Assembly (NCBI GenBank): GCA_029243025.1
Contig: JAQWSU010000044.1
Span: forward strand, 43,728 to 107,727
DNA: 64,000 nt
Reading direction: 5' to 3'
Origin: Pirellulaceae bacterium
Lineage (GTDB): Bacteria; Planctomycetota; Planctomycetia; Pirellulales; Pirellulaceae
Each line of letters begins with the position of its first letter. Position 1 is the stretch's first letter. The notes beneath the pieces were generated by a model. The model saw nothing but the letters and a program-made list of their open reading frames with translations, was not told the DNA's origin and searched no databases. Below, in pieces: positions 36,835 through 47,900 of the stretch. A program made the translations under genes and the position numbers.

Positions 36835-39800
36835 ATGAGACAATGTTGGTCAGCAATTTTGCAGAATTGGCTCACGCGGCCGCAGGCGAGACGAATTTCA
36901 AGACGGCGTGACAGGAGACCGAGACAGCTTGAGTTGCTGGAGTCGCGCCGGGTTTTGGATGCGAAGCTACTGATCACAGAAGTCGTTGTCGCCAACGAAG
37001 AGGGCATCGAAGACGAAGACGGTGACCGTTCGGATTGGCTTGAAATCTACAACGCCGGTGACGCAACGGCGAATCTTGGCGGCTGGCATTTGACCGATGA
37101 TTCGGAGCGAAAAGATAAATGGTCGTTTCCTCCGCTCTCGCTGCCGCCAGAGCAATATCTCATCGTCTTTGCGTCGGGAAAAAATCGCAGCGATGATTCG
37201 AGTCCGCTGCACACGAACTTCCGTCTCCAAGCGAGTGGGGAGTATCTTGGCCTGACAAATCACGAGCAGGTGGTGGTGAGTGAAATGGCACCGCAGTATC
37301 CTGCGCTGCAAAGCGATCGATCTTATGGCCTTGCCCAGCAGAGTAGCACGACGATTGCGGTCACCGAGGACACAGCCGTCCGGGCCCTGGTGCCCACGGA
37401 AGAAAACGGTGGATCGACGCTCGGGATATCGTGGACGGAACTTGGTTTCGACGACTCGAGTTGGTTAAGCAATTCTGGCCCCGTTGGATTTGAAGGGGAT
37501 GTGGGCGGGTACACCGATCTGATCGGTCTCGATCTCGAAGCCGATATGTGGCGAGAGAATGCAACGGCATACATTCGTATCCCCTTTCAAATCGAAAATG
37601 CAGAAACACTGTATGGGATGACGTTGCGCGTTAAATGTGATGACGGCTTTGTTGCTTATGTGAATGGCACTGAGATTGCCCGTCGAAACGCTCCGGGAGT
37701 CCTCGATTGGAATTCGAAAGCGACGGCTCGGCCAAGTGATTCGGAAGCGAAGACGTTTGTGGATTTCGACGTCAGTTCGATGCTGGGGACACTGCGCAAC
37801 GGTGAAAATCTACTCGCGATCCATGGGATGAATAGTTCATCGGGTTCCAATGATTTCTTGATTGGAGCCGAGTTGCGAGTGGAATTGCCGGGGCCGATTC
37901 AAGACGGAGGCTATCAGTTCTTTCAGCAACCGACTCCCGCTGGAGCCAATGGGCTTGTCGCATTCGACTCGCTGGTTGATCCTGTTTCGTTGGATCACGA
38001 ACGCGGGTTCTATGAGTCGGCGTTTGATTTGCAATTGCAAACTGCTACCCCGGGTGCGAGTTTGATTTATACGACCGACGGTAGCTTGCCGACGCTCGAC
38101 TCAGCGATCATCGTTTCACCACCCGATGCCCTGACTCCACCAACGGCGACCGTGCGAATTGATAAAACGACAACTTTGCGAGTTGCCGCGATACGAGAAG
38201 GCGCGATCTCGAGTCCGCTCGATACACACACGTTTTTGTTGTTGGAAGACGTGATTCACCAAGATGTGCAGCAAACACGAGATCGAGGTTTTCCGGAAAC
38301 CTGGGGCAGCCGAAACACGATTCCAGATTACGGAATGGATCCTGATGTTGTGGGTCCGGACGATCAATTTGAAGGTCGTTTTGCAGCCCAAATGGTCGAG
38401 TCATTAACTGCTGTGCCTTCGGTTTCGATCGTGACCGAGATGGATGATTTGTTCGAAAAGGAAAATGGTATCTATGCCAATTCAGCCCGATATGGCTTTG
38501 ATTGGGAACGCCCAACGTCCGTTGAAATAATTGGGGGTGACGATCAATTTGACTACCAAGGTCTGGCCGGTTTACGGATAGCAGGTGACAACGTACGGAA
38601 CTTTGCAAATTCGTTGAAACAGTCGTTTCGACTTGAGTTTCGCGGGCGATATGGTCCAAGAAAACTTCGTCTGCCGCTGTTCGGAAATGATGCGTCGGAT
38701 TCGTTCGACACCATTATCTTGAGGGGTGCTTACAACGATGGTTGGGTACATACTCCCCATTCAACGCAATACATTCGCGATACATGGGCCCGAACAACCC
38801 TGCTTGAAATGGGGAATCCACAGGCCCATGGACGCTTTGTGCATGTGTATTTGAACGGTGTTTATTGGGGTTTGTATAACGCGGTTGAACGTCCCAATGC
38901 CTCCTTCTCAAGCAATTATTTTGGCGGTGATAAGGATGAATGGGACGCGCTCAACACGGGGTCCGTTCGTGATGGTAATGCTTCCGCATGGCAGGCGGTA
39001 CGTCGAGTAGCTCGCAACGCGCGCAAGTCGGATGCCGAGGTGAGTAACGCCGCTGTACTCGAATTGATGGGTAAGAATCCCGATGGCACGGACAATCCAG
39101 AGCTGGAAACTCTCATCGATTTTGACAACTACATTGACTACCTCATGGTGAATCACTATGGCGGAAACGTCGATTGGCCAGGGCGAAATTATTATGTGGG
39201 TCGCCGGCAGGGTCCCGAAAGTACGGGCTTCAAATATTACGCTTGGGACACCGAAAAAATCTTGGATCATGGGGAAGGTTCGTCATTAACCACCAATCGA
39301 TTGAACGCGTCGGATGGAGTTGCAGAGGCCTATCGATCATTACGCGAGAACGAAGAGTTTCGCCTGATGTTTGCCGACCGAATTCAACGACATTTCTTCA
39401 ATGGCGGAGTGCTTCATGTTGATCCTGCGTCGCCCGAATGGGATCCCGCTCATCCCGATCGTAATGTGCCCGCAGCACGCTACGACCAATTGGCGGCGGC
39501 AATTGAAACCGCGCTGATTGCCGAATCAGCACGCTGGGGCGATACTCAATCGACCGGCGTTCGGAAAGACAATCGCCTGTTTACTGTGGATGATTGGCAG
39601 CAAGTCCGCGAACGTCTCAATGAGCGTTATTTTCCCCGACGGTCTGCGATTGTGCTGGATCAATATGTGGAAGCCGGGCTCTTTCCTGCTGTGGCTGCGC
39701 CTGTCTTTAGCCAACACGGTGGCGAAATCACTCCGGGCACGCTGGTGAATGTCGAAGCCGTTGGCGATGTCTACTACACGACGGATGGCAGCGACCCAAG

Positions 39801-40809
39801 ACAGAGTGCGTTGCGACAGGGCGAAACGGCTGGCGAAGTTGGTCTTACAGCCATGCAGTACACCCAGCCCATTTCGTTAAACGGGGCGACCGTTCTTCGA
39901 GCACGCACATTGGTTGACGGTGTTTGGAGTGCCTTGAATGAGGCGATCTATCGTTCTGCGACACCAAGTGTCAGGATTTCGGAACTGATGTATCATCCGG
40001 CCGAGGCAGATGATGGCGACTTCTCCGAGGCAGACCTTGAATATCTGACTGTTGTGAATGTCTCCGATCAGACCATCGACCTTGCCAATCTGCAGCTCGT
40101 AAAAGGAATTTCCTATCGGTTCCCTCAATTTGAACTTGCTGGCCACGAAGAGGCTGTGCTGGTGAGAAACACGGCAGCCTTTCAACATCGATACGGGGCG
40201 GCTGTGCGAATCATTGGGGAATATGGAGCGACTCCCGACGCATCTCGTTTGAGCAACGGCGGGGAAACCATTCAGTTGCTGGATTCGTCGGGGCAGACGA
40301 TTCAGGAGTTTAATTATGACGATGCTTGGTATCCATCGACCGATGGCGGAGGATATTCACTGACGATTCGCGATGCAACCGGACCGTTTGAAAGGTGGAA
40401 TCAGTCGGAGGGCTGGCGACCTAGCGTCGGTCGGGGAGGTTCACCCGGGTTGGATGATGCGGTGGCAGACATCAATCGGGATGCGGAAATTGATGTGAGT
40501 GATGTGGATCTTTTTTGTGCCATGGTTCGCGATCGGGATCTAACGGCCGATTTGACGGGCGATGGCTCCTTGGAGGATGACCTTGATTTTCTCATCCAAG
40601 ATGTCTGGCGGACCACCTACGGGGATACGAACTTGGACGGAATCTTTGATTCGGAAGATTTGATTGCAATTTCGCAGGCTGATCACTTTGAAGATGGTAT
40701 CCGTAACAATTCATCCTGGCGTCATGGAGATTGGAATTGTGACGGAGAGTTTGATACGTCTGATCTTGTCTTGGCCTTCCAGTCAGGCAAGTACGTAGCG
40801 AATCGTTAG
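36835..40809 (+). CDS. Secreted LTD-CotH-dockerin giant protein (1324 aa)
   Basis: Starts with a basic N-terminus and LELLESRRVLDA, a LEPR-XLL-like motif known from large planctomycete surface proteins. Order by rough residue: lamin-tail domain (42-150), galactose-binding-like sandwich (165-345; DDGFVAYVNGTEIARR), chitobiase C-terminal type domain (390-455; IYTTDGSLPTLDS), CotH kinase-like domain (520-840; SLKQSFRLEFRGRYGPRKL, FKYYAWDTEKIL), a second YYTTDGSDP domain (about 980), second lamin-tail domain (1044-1165), and dockerin-like Ca-binding repeats (1212-1324; DTNLDGIFDSEDL, GDWNCDGEFDTSDLVLAF). CotH proteins can phosphorylate proteins in spores; here the role is unproven. ATG 36835 follows AAGGTGA. 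It is a paralogue of the 44996 gene, and its 3' end faces a DUF1501 gene. Confidence 0.88.
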   Translation: MRQCWSAILQNWLTRPQARRISRRRDRRPRQLELLESRRVLDAKLLITEVVVANEEGIEDEDGDRSDWLEIYNAGDATANLGGWHLTDDSERKDKWSFPPLSLPPEQYLIVFASGKNRSDDSSPLHTNFRLQASGEYLGLTNHEQVVVSEMAPQYPALQSDRSYGLAQQSSTTIAVTEDTAVRALVPTEENGGSTLGISWTELGFDDSSWLSNSGPVGFEGDVGGYTDLIGLDLEADMWRENATAYIRIPFQIENAETLYGMTLRVKCDDGFVAYVNGTEIARRNAPGVLDWNSKATARPSDSEAKTFVDFDVSSMLGTLRNGENLLAIHGMNSSSGSNDFLIGAELRVELPGPIQDGGYQFFQQPTPAGANGLVAFDSLVDPVSLDHERGFYESAFDLQLQTATPGASLIYTTDGSLPTLDSAIIVSPPDALTPPTATVRIDKTTTLRVAAIREGAISSPLDTHTFLLLEDVIHQDVQQTRDRGFPETWGSRNTIPDYGMDPDVVGPDDQFEGRFAAQMVESLTAVPSVSIVTEMDDLFEKENGIYANSARYGFDWERPTSVEIIGGDDQFDYQGLAGLRIAGDNVRNFANSLKQSFRLEFRGRYGPRKLRLPLFGNDASDSFDTIILRGAYNDGWVHTPHSTQYIRDTWARTTLLEMGNPQAHGRFVHVYLNGVYWGLYNAVERPNASFSSNYFGGDKDEWDALNTGSVRDGNASAWQAVRRVARNARKSDAEVSNAAVLELMGKNPDGTDNPELETLIDFDNYIDYLMVNHYGGNVDWPGRNYYVGRRQGPESTGFKYYAWDTEKILDHGEGSSLTTNRLNASDGVAEAYRSLRENEEFRLMFADRIQRHFFNGGVLHVDPASPEWDPAHPDRNVPAARYDQLAAAIETALIAESARWGDTQSTGVRKDNRLFTVDDWQQVRERLNERYFPRRSAIVLDQYVEAGLFPAVAAPVFSQHGGEITPGTLVNVEAVGDVYYTTDGSDPRQSALRQGETAGEVGLTAMQYTQPISLNGATVLRARTLVDGVWSALNEAIYRSATPSVRISELMYHPAEADDGDFSEADLEYLTVVNVSDQTIDLANLQLVKGISYRFPQFELAGHEEAVLVRNTAAFQHRYGAAVRIIGEYGATPDASRLSNGGETIQLLDSSGQTIQEFNYDDAWYPSTDGGGYSLTIRDATGPFERWNQSEGWRPSVGRGGSPGLDDAVADINRDAEIDVSDVDLFCAMVRDRDLTADLTGDGSLEDDLDFLIQDVWRTTYGDTNLDGIFDSEDLIAISQADHFEDGIRNNSSWRHGDWNCDGEFDTSDLVLAFQSGKYVANR

Positions 40810-40828
40810 GGCCAAATCGTTAGGGCCA
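40801..40828. repeat. 14-bp tandem duplication over the stop codon
   Basis: AATCGTTAGGGCCA occurs at 40801-40814 and 40815-40828. The first copy contains the final codons and TAG of the CotH giant gene, so the duplication left the stop in place and merely lengthened the 3' region. Confidence 0.85.
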
Positions 40829-40931
40829 AATCGACTTGCCGAGAAATTGATCGCTCGCCGTCGATTGGAAGTGGCGGTTGGACGTTACTTCGCTCGAGTG
40901 CTCATTCAAGCCACGCCATGAGCGGCCGCTG

Positions 40932-42365
40932 TCAGCTGAACAATCCACGCACCGGTTGTCCATTGGTCACCAACGCGGTGGGGCGGCCATCGGGCATTGT
41001 GATTTGCAGATTTGAGTCAATGCCCAAGGCGTAGTAGATCGTGGCAGCAAGGTCTTCGGGGGACATTACGTTTTCTTGCGGATAGGCTCCATCTTTGTCG
41101 GAACTTCCCCACGTCGTGCCGCCTGGAATACCAGCGCCCGCAACAACGGCAGGGAACAAGGTGCTCCAATGTCCACGGCCCCATCGTGGGGTCGGTTTGG
41201 GGGTTCGCCCCATTTCTCCGAGTGCTACAACGAGTGTTTCGTCCAACAATCCTCGCTCTTTCAGGTCAACCAGCAGAGCGGATAAGGCCTGGTCAAAAGT
41301 TGGCAGCAGATGATTCTTCACGTCATCGCTATGAACGTGAGAATCCCAACTGTAGCCGTCGCAAGCATCATAATGAATTGTGACGAATCGTGTTCCGGCC
41401 TCAACAAGCCGTCTAGCTAAAAGGGTGGCCTGGCCAAACAAATGGCGTCCGTATTGGTCACGCGTCGTCGCCGGTTCGCGACGAACATCAAGGGCCTCAC
41501 GGGTGCGTTGTGATGTTGCTAATCCAACGGCACGACGGTTGAGTAAGTCGAGTTCGTGTTCATGTCGCCTGTCCAAGATACGGCGCTGATCGTCAAATTG
41601 CTTGAGTAATGATGTTCGTTGTCGCAGGCGGTCGAGTTCGATCGCAGTCATGGGTTCCAGACCGGCGAAACGAAAGTTTAATTCTTCATCAGAACAATTA
41701 CGCCAATAGGGATTGTCGTTGATGTTTTTTCTGTCAAAACGAGTCGTCAAAGGATTGTTGGCTGCGCCGAGCCAACCCGCATATTCGCCAGGTCGGACAT
41801 ACTGGCCGTTTTCTTGCAGTCGTCCCAACCGATTGGGGACGACCATATAGTTGGGTAATTCAGCTGCTAAGCCGCCGTTTTGTTGTGATAGATATTCGAC
41901 GACCGATCCGATCGAGGGCCAATCATTGGGGGTGGCGCTAAAGCCGCCGCCAATCGGGATGTGCCAACGGTGTCCCGTTTGTAAATAGTGGCCCGCTCCG
42001 CTGTGATCGTTGAAATCATGTGACATCGATCGAATCACACGGAAGTGATCGGAAACGTTTGCCAAGCGTGGCAGGTGTTCGCAGATCTTCATGCCTGGAG
42101 TGCGACAACCGATGGGGCGAAATGGCCCTCGGATTTCACTGGGCGCATCAGGCTTCAGATCGAATGTTTCAAATTGACTGGGGCCGCCAAACAGAAACAT
42201 GAAAATGACCGACTTGGCGCGAGCCTGCTCAACCGGTTTGATCCGCTCAGCAGCTAATGTTTTGGGGAGGCTCAGCCCCAGTAGGCCTGAGCCAGCCGCC
42301 TGTAACATCGCTCTACGGGACACGCCGTTACACGATTTACTGGGGACTCCGCGGATCGATAGCAT
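40932..42365 (-). CDS. DUF1501 secreted protein
   Basis: A 477-residue DUF1501 protein with a twin-arginine-type signal (SRRAMLQAAGSGLLGLSLP). Marks: SVIFMFLFGGPSQFETFDLK, IRSMSHDFNDHSGAGHYLQT, LVVALGEMGRTPKPT, and WGRGHWSTLFPAVVAGAGI. A GAGG box precedes ATG 42365. The PQQ-propeller gene lies 105 bp upstream on the same strand and may share a transcript. Its stop faces the CotH giant across 122 bp. No cytochrome partner is nearby. Confidence 0.94.
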   Translation of the reverse strand: MLSIRGVPSKSCNGVSRRAMLQAAGSGLLGLSLPKTLAAERIKPVEQARAKSVIFMFLFGGPSQFETFDLKPDAPSEIRGPFRPIGCRTPGMKICEHLPRLANVSDHFRVIRSMSHDFNDHSGAGHYLQTGHRWHIPIGGGFSATPNDWPSIGSVVEYLSQQNGGLAAELPNYMVVPNRLGRLQENGQYVRPGEYAGWLGAANNPLTTRFDRKNINDNPYWRNCSDEELNFRFAGLEPMTAIELDRLRQRTSLLKQFDDQRRILDRRHEHELDLLNRRAVGLATSQRTREALDVRREPATTRDQYGRHLFGQATLLARRLVEAGTRFVTIHYDACDGYSWDSHVHSDDVKNHLLPTFDQALSALLVDLKERGLLDETLVVALGEMGRTPKPTPRWGRGHWSTLFPAVVAGAGIPGGTTWGSSDKDGAYPQENVMSPEDLAATIYYALGIDSNLQITMPDGRPTALVTNGQPVRGLFS

Positions 42366-42470
42366 GGTCTTGCCCTCGTGGAAACCGGTTCAACTCGTCG
42401 CCTCAGATTGTACTCTGGCGGTCGACCGGATCACAACCGGAAGCGAATATCATTAAGTGAAGTCTGACAA

Positions 42471-43994
42471 TTAATCAGTTTGGGCGTTTTTCGCCAGACA
42501 AAATAGTCGGCTGCGCGAGCGGACCAGGAGACACCCATCGGCAATGGCCGGGGTAGCAATGATGCTTTCGCCAATGTTGTTGCGAGCGAGTTCCCGATAG
42601 GTGGCATCGTTCTTGAGAACGATAATATCTCCATTTTCACCGGCCAGGTAGATCTTGCCATCGCCTGTCACGGGGGATGCATAAAAATCACCCCCGCGTC
42701 CAACTCGTTGGGGTCGATGAACGGGGAGTCCTTTCGCCGTGTCGAAGACGGTTCTGATTCCGCCGCTCTTTAAAAGCAAGAGCCGATCATCAACGACCAA
42801 CGGCGAGATGATGTGATCGGTATGCTTGGTGGGGTGCTTCCATTTTAAATGAGAACGAGTGACGTCACCGCTTCCGCCACCCTGGATCGACATGATGTAT
42901 TGTTCGGCAGACGTGTCGCCGGAAGCGGTGAAATCGGCACCGGCAAAATTGTTGGGATGAAGGAATGCGACATCCAATTCACGCCCTTCCAAGAAACCAT
43001 CTCGGTTGAGATCGCCACGGTCAAACGTGCGTGCCCAAAACTGTGCGGGAATCATCTGGTCCCCGACAAACTTCTGGATTTCACCTTTGTCGAGTCGGTT
43101 GTCATTGTTGCCCGCGTGCTCGTCACGATCAACGGCTGTGATCCATTGATTCGCAATGCCGGCGCTTTGTAGAGAAACATAGATCGTGCCGTTCACACAA
43201 ACGGGAGTCGTCTTGATATTGCGAAGCAGAACTTTAGCAAACCAACGTCGTTTACCGCTGTCGGGATCGTAGCCGATCAACATGCCGGTGCCAGCGACGA
43301 CGATGTCGCTCCGACCATCAATCGTCGAGATGACCGGATGCGAATAGTTCACCGACATGTCGAGTCGATCGTCGCTCCAAAGCAAATCTCCGGTGCGTTT
43401 GTCAAAGGCACGCAAGGATGGGTTAAGGTCGTCGTCCTGGCAAAACAAGACCGTGTCGCCATGAAGGACTGGTGACATTCCAGGCCCCCATTTGAAAACG
43501 AAGAACGGTGTTGGCAGCTTCTTTCGCCAAATGTCCTGGCCGGTTTGTGCATCAACGGCCAGCAAACCCAGCGTGCTGAAGTAAAAGTAAACACGCTCCT
43601 CGTCTGCAGCGGGGGTTGAACTAGCCTGACTGTTGATGGAATGAATCGAAGGTAAGGAACCCGTGGCCCAATCGCGTCGCCAAAGTCGCTTGCCTGTCTC
43701 GACATCGAAAGCAAAGAGGCTGATTGTCTCGGCGTCCGTCATCCCACTAACAAACACACGTCCGGATGTAATTACCGCGCCGCCGACGCCATCTCCAACA
43801 GCGGCTGACCAACGTACGTTTTCTCGGTCGGAGAAGGTTGTCGGGAGCGCGAGAGTCCCTCGGGAAATTCCACGACAATTCGGACCTCGAAATTGTTGCC
43901 AATCGTCGGCAGACAGATTCGCAGCGATCATCGTCACGAGTGTCAAGGCGATTTTAAATTGACGCGAAATCGAGAAACTAATTTTACCCACCAT
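42471..43994 (-). CDS. Secreted PQQ-like beta-propeller protein with an EF-hand insert
   Basis: A 507-residue protein with a signal peptide to about residue 29. The body is a propeller of PQQ-binding-like blades with W-x(2,3)-F and G-x-L-W-R motifs (WQQFRGPNCRGIS, FDVETGKRLWRRDW, VDAQTGQDIWRKKL, FDKRTGDLLWSDDR). Between blades, about residues 295-365, sits an EF-hand-like stretch (DRDEHAGNNDNRLDKGEI and DLNRDGFLEGRELD), suggesting calcium binding. In planctomycetes such proteins are common and are not proven PQQ enzymes. GAGAG lies upstream of ATG 43994. It may form an operon with the DUF1501 gene at 40932. Confidence 0.92.
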   Translation of the reverse strand: MVGKISFSISRQFKIALTLVTMIAANLSADDWQQFRGPNCRGISRGTLALPTTFSDRENVRWSAAVGDGVGGAVITSGRVFVSGMTDAETISLFAFDVETGKRLWRRDWATGSLPSIHSINSQASSTPAADEERVYFYFSTLGLLAVDAQTGQDIWRKKLPTPFFVFKWGPGMSPVLHGDTVLFCQDDDLNPSLRAFDKRTGDLLWSDDRLDMSVNYSHPVISTIDGRSDIVVAGTGMLIGYDPDSGKRRWFAKVLLRNIKTTPVCVNGTIYVSLQSAGIANQWITAVDRDEHAGNNDNRLDKGEIQKFVGDQMIPAQFWARTFDRGDLNRDGFLEGRELDVAFLHPNNFAGADFTASGDTSAEQYIMSIQGGGSGDVTRSHLKWKHPTKHTDHIISPLVVDDRLLLLKSGGIRTVFDTAKGLPVHRPQRVGRGGDFYASPVTGDGKIYLAGENGDIIVLKNDATYRELARNNIGESIIATPAIADGCLLVRSRSRLFCLAKNAQTD

Positions 43995-44995
43995 GGTGAT
44001 GCTCTCTTGATGGCGTTTGGATGCGTTGAGGGCGTACGGTCCTGATTTAAAAAAAACGGCTGGAAAGAATCAAATGATCTGGAGCCAACTGCCTCAGCAA
44101 AACTTGAAAAGTGGGGCAGTAAATCCTTGAGATGCGCCCGATTCTAACAGTTGCGGCGCTGCCAGTAGCCTTTTGCCCAGCCTAAAGAAAGATTTTTGCC
44201 CGCTGACTTACAGAAGGCTAATCGGGGCGATGAATGGGGGGAAACCGGCATTCAACACAGACTGACATTGCGTGAATGCTGTCGGAGATCAGTTTGGCAG
44301 TTGAGTGGTGCCAACCCGCGGCCTGATTGATTGCCCTTTTGAGTAAAAGAATCCAGTATTTTGAAACTTGTCGGCTGACTTGGGTGTATGAGTTGCGTTA
44401 GATATCGGAACGGCAAGCCATCCGTGGTGAACGCAAGCATCGCGATTAATGCTAACCACAATGGTTGAAGAAGGTGTCGCGGGGTAGGAAGGTCCAGGAG
44501 GGCGTGATGATACGAACTGTGAACACCCAGCCGTTTCGCAACCGATTGTGACAACGTGCCGAGGTAAACCTCGCTGATCAACGGGGGAAGTTTAAAGTAG
44601 GCGTGCTGGAATCAGGTGCATCACGTGTAATTTGACGAATTCAATTTGTCTGTCTGTTATGCTGAGAATCGAGGCCGAGGGTGACCCCGTTTTAGTCCGA
44701 CTTGGCGTTGAGGGATTTCAATGGCTGTTCCGCCCTGTTGGTGGCAGCCTTTGGTGACGGTGGCGAAGATCGCTTGCGTGATCAGGTTAGTGGAATTCAC
44801 GCATCCTGATGTTCGATGAATCGTCACGAATCTTTCGGTCTATCACATTCTTGATGAACAGGGTGAATTCTGGATTGACGGGTTTATGAAGGTGGCGATT
44901 TTGTGACGTAGCCGAAGTGACTCGGTATTGGGGATTTGCGCGACGAACGTTGTTGGGTGGAGTGGTTTTTCGGCGACTTGACTTGATCATTTCTT
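43995..44995. other. Divergent intergenic region, 1001 bp
   Basis: Lies between the PQQ-propeller gene and the 2435-residue giant, which diverge. A minus-strand frame at 44252-44581 has a hydrophobic middle part but no ribosome binding site or known motif, so I do not call it. Promoters for both flanking genes must be here. I saw no repeats or RNA features. Confidence 0.5.
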
Positions 44996-47900
44996 ATGGA
45001 ATCAATATCGATGCGAATTGAATCAGGCAGAAATCATTTCCGTGGAAGAGCGAGAAGGATCACCTCAGAGCTTCTCGAATCGAGGCAGCTACTTGCGGTG
45101 GTGATCAGCGAGTTCATGGCGGATAACGAAGCCACTTGGGCGGACCAGGATGGAGACTATTCGGACTGGGTGGAAGTTCGTAACACGGGAGACTCGTCGA
45201 TCGATTTGCAGGGTTGGTACCTGACGGATGCGGCGGACAATCCCGCGAAATGGCAGTTTCCGAAACAGAGCTTGGAGTCGGGTGAACAGCTCGTCGTGTT
45301 TGCCTCTGGAAAGGATCGTCGGGAAGTCGCTCAAGAGCTGCACACCAATTTTAAACTTTCCTCGAATGGCGAGTACTTGGGGTTAATGCGTCCTGGTGGA
45401 GTGGCAGTGGAATTTGAGTATGCGCCGATCTATCCGGCACAAAGTGGAGACGTTTCTTATGGAGTTTCTCCAGATGGCAATCAGCAGGGGTATTTTCTGA
45501 CTCCCACACCGGGCGATCTAAACACCGACTCACCGATCGCTGATTTGCCGCAAGCGGTTGTCATCAGCGAAATCATGTACAGTCTGCCTCGTGATGGCAT
45601 TCTTGATGCAGAGCGAGTGGATCAGGAATTCATCGAGCTGCACAATCTGGGTTCGTCGGACATTTCCCTCGCGGGCTGGCGACTCATTCGAGGTGTCAAT
45701 TTTGAGTTTCCTGCCGTAACGCTTCCAGCTCAAGGGTATCTGGTCGTTGCTGCGGACACCGATGCGTTTACCCAAAAATACGAGAATGTGACGAACTGGG
45801 TCGGGGGTTGGGAGGGCAAGCTTTCGAACCGTGGCGAGACAATCGAGCTGGTTGATGGGCTTGGTAACGTCATCGATCAGCTCCGCTATGCGAGTGAAGG
45901 TGACTGGGCAATTCGGACGGTCGGTCCGGACGATCGAGGTAGCACGGGCTGGATCTGGAGTGCCGGCCACGATGGAGGAAATAAATCACTTGAGCTGGTC
46001 AATCGTTTTGTTTCCAACGACTTTGGTCAAAACTGGACGTCCAGTCTTGTTGATGGTGGAACTCCTGGATCTTCCAACAGCACGGCGGACGCGAATTCCG
46101 CGCCGTTGATTTTTGACGTGTTACATCAGCCCGCCATTCCCAAAACAAACGAAGCAGTAACTGTTTCGGCGGTCATCAAGGACGATGCCATCGGCGCAAA
46201 CGCAAGGCTTCATTGGAAGATCGATACGGAAGCCGAGTTCAACACCGTCGTGATGCTGGATGATGGTCAAGGCAGCGATGGGTTGGCAGGCGACTCGCTT
46301 TTTTCCGCAACGATTCCCCCGCAAGCGGATCGAACAGTGATCGAGTTTTTTGTTGAGGCAGTTGATGTCGCCAACCATCAAAGAACCTGGCCAGCCGCCA
46401 CTTCGAATCAATTGCAAGAGGCAAATGCGCTTTACCAGGTGCTGGATGATTTCGATCAAGATCAGCGGTGGAACCCGGAGAATCCGCCGGTCTATTTTCA
46501 AATTATGACGAATGCTGAGCGGCAAGCGTTTACCGATGTCAACCGACAGAGTGATGCTCAGTTTAACGCGACATTCATTTCAGTTGATGGATCGGGAGTC
46601 GACGTTCATTACAACACGGGGATCCGCTTGCGGGGTAGTGCGAGTCGTAATAACGCCGTTCCCAGTAATCGGATTAACTTTCCGAATGACCGCGATTTTC
46701 AAGGGTTCAGGCGAATCAATCTCAACGCTGCTAGCGCCGTGAATAATATTGCCGGAGCTGCATTGTTTCGCCTGGCGGGTGTGGAAATGGCCGACGCACG
46801 TGGCGTTCGGATGTACTCCAACGGAGTTGATTTGCGCAACGGGTTCTATGCACACGTTGAACAGATGGATTCAGACTTCGTGGATTTGCACTATCCCGAA
46901 GATAGTGCCGGCAACCTTTATCGAGGTCGACGACCTGATGAGTCACCTCCGGGTGGTGAGGGTGCTGGTTTGGCCTATTTGGGAACTGAGTCCGCGCCCT
47001 ACGTCAGCTACGGAAAGAACACCAATGCGAGTGAAGCGGATTGGAGCGATGTGATTCAGCTTACCGATCTGCTCAATAACAGTCCTGCGGAAACCTATGT
47101 CCAGGACGTTCAGCAGGTGGCGAATGTTCAGCAGTGGTTTCGAGCCTTTGCGATGAATTCACTGATAGGCAACACCGAAGCGGGGTTGTTTACGGGAGAC
47201 GATCTGGGCGATGACTATGCGATGTATCGTGGAGAAACCGATACCCGTTTCACCATGATTCCGTACGATTTGGATTCGGTGTTCGGTAACGCGGGGCGGG
47301 ACTTGGATGAGCCACGCGGCGTGCCTGCCTTAGATCGGTTGATGACTCATCCGGAATTTCGTTATCAGTTCTATCACGAATACGAGGACTTGATTCAGAA
47401 TGTAATACGGACGGACCAAACCGAAGAAACGATTCGACAGGTGTTGCGGGGAGTGGCGACCGAATCACGCATCGAAGAAATTCTCGGATTTCTGGAGCAG
47501 AGAGCTCAGAATGTAATCGACGACATCAATCAGGTCGTCTCGATCGGGGCCAATACAGAGATTGTTTCTGGTCTTCCTCGTACCAATTTGCCGGAGCTCA
47601 CGCTTTCCGGACGAGCTCCAGAGAGTTCGACCTTGTCGATGACAGTCAATGGACAAGAGGTCATCGATATCAGCGCAAATCGTAGCTGGGAGTTTAATAT
47701 TGCCGGGAACCAAAAAGTTGAATCGCAAATTCTGATCGAAGCAGGTTCCGCCTGGAACTATCTCGATGATGGATCTGATCAGGGTGCGGTTTGGCGCGAC
47801 GCGGGATTCGACGATCAAGCATGGGCAGTCGGACCAGCACAACTCGGATACGGTGACGATGATGAGCAGACGGTGATTTCGAATGGAGGAGGCGCAGACA

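Noticed and set aside
44252..44581. A 109-codon minus-strand frame with a hydrophobic middle
   Set aside because: No ribosome binding site, no recognised family and no conserved neighbour; kept as intergenic.
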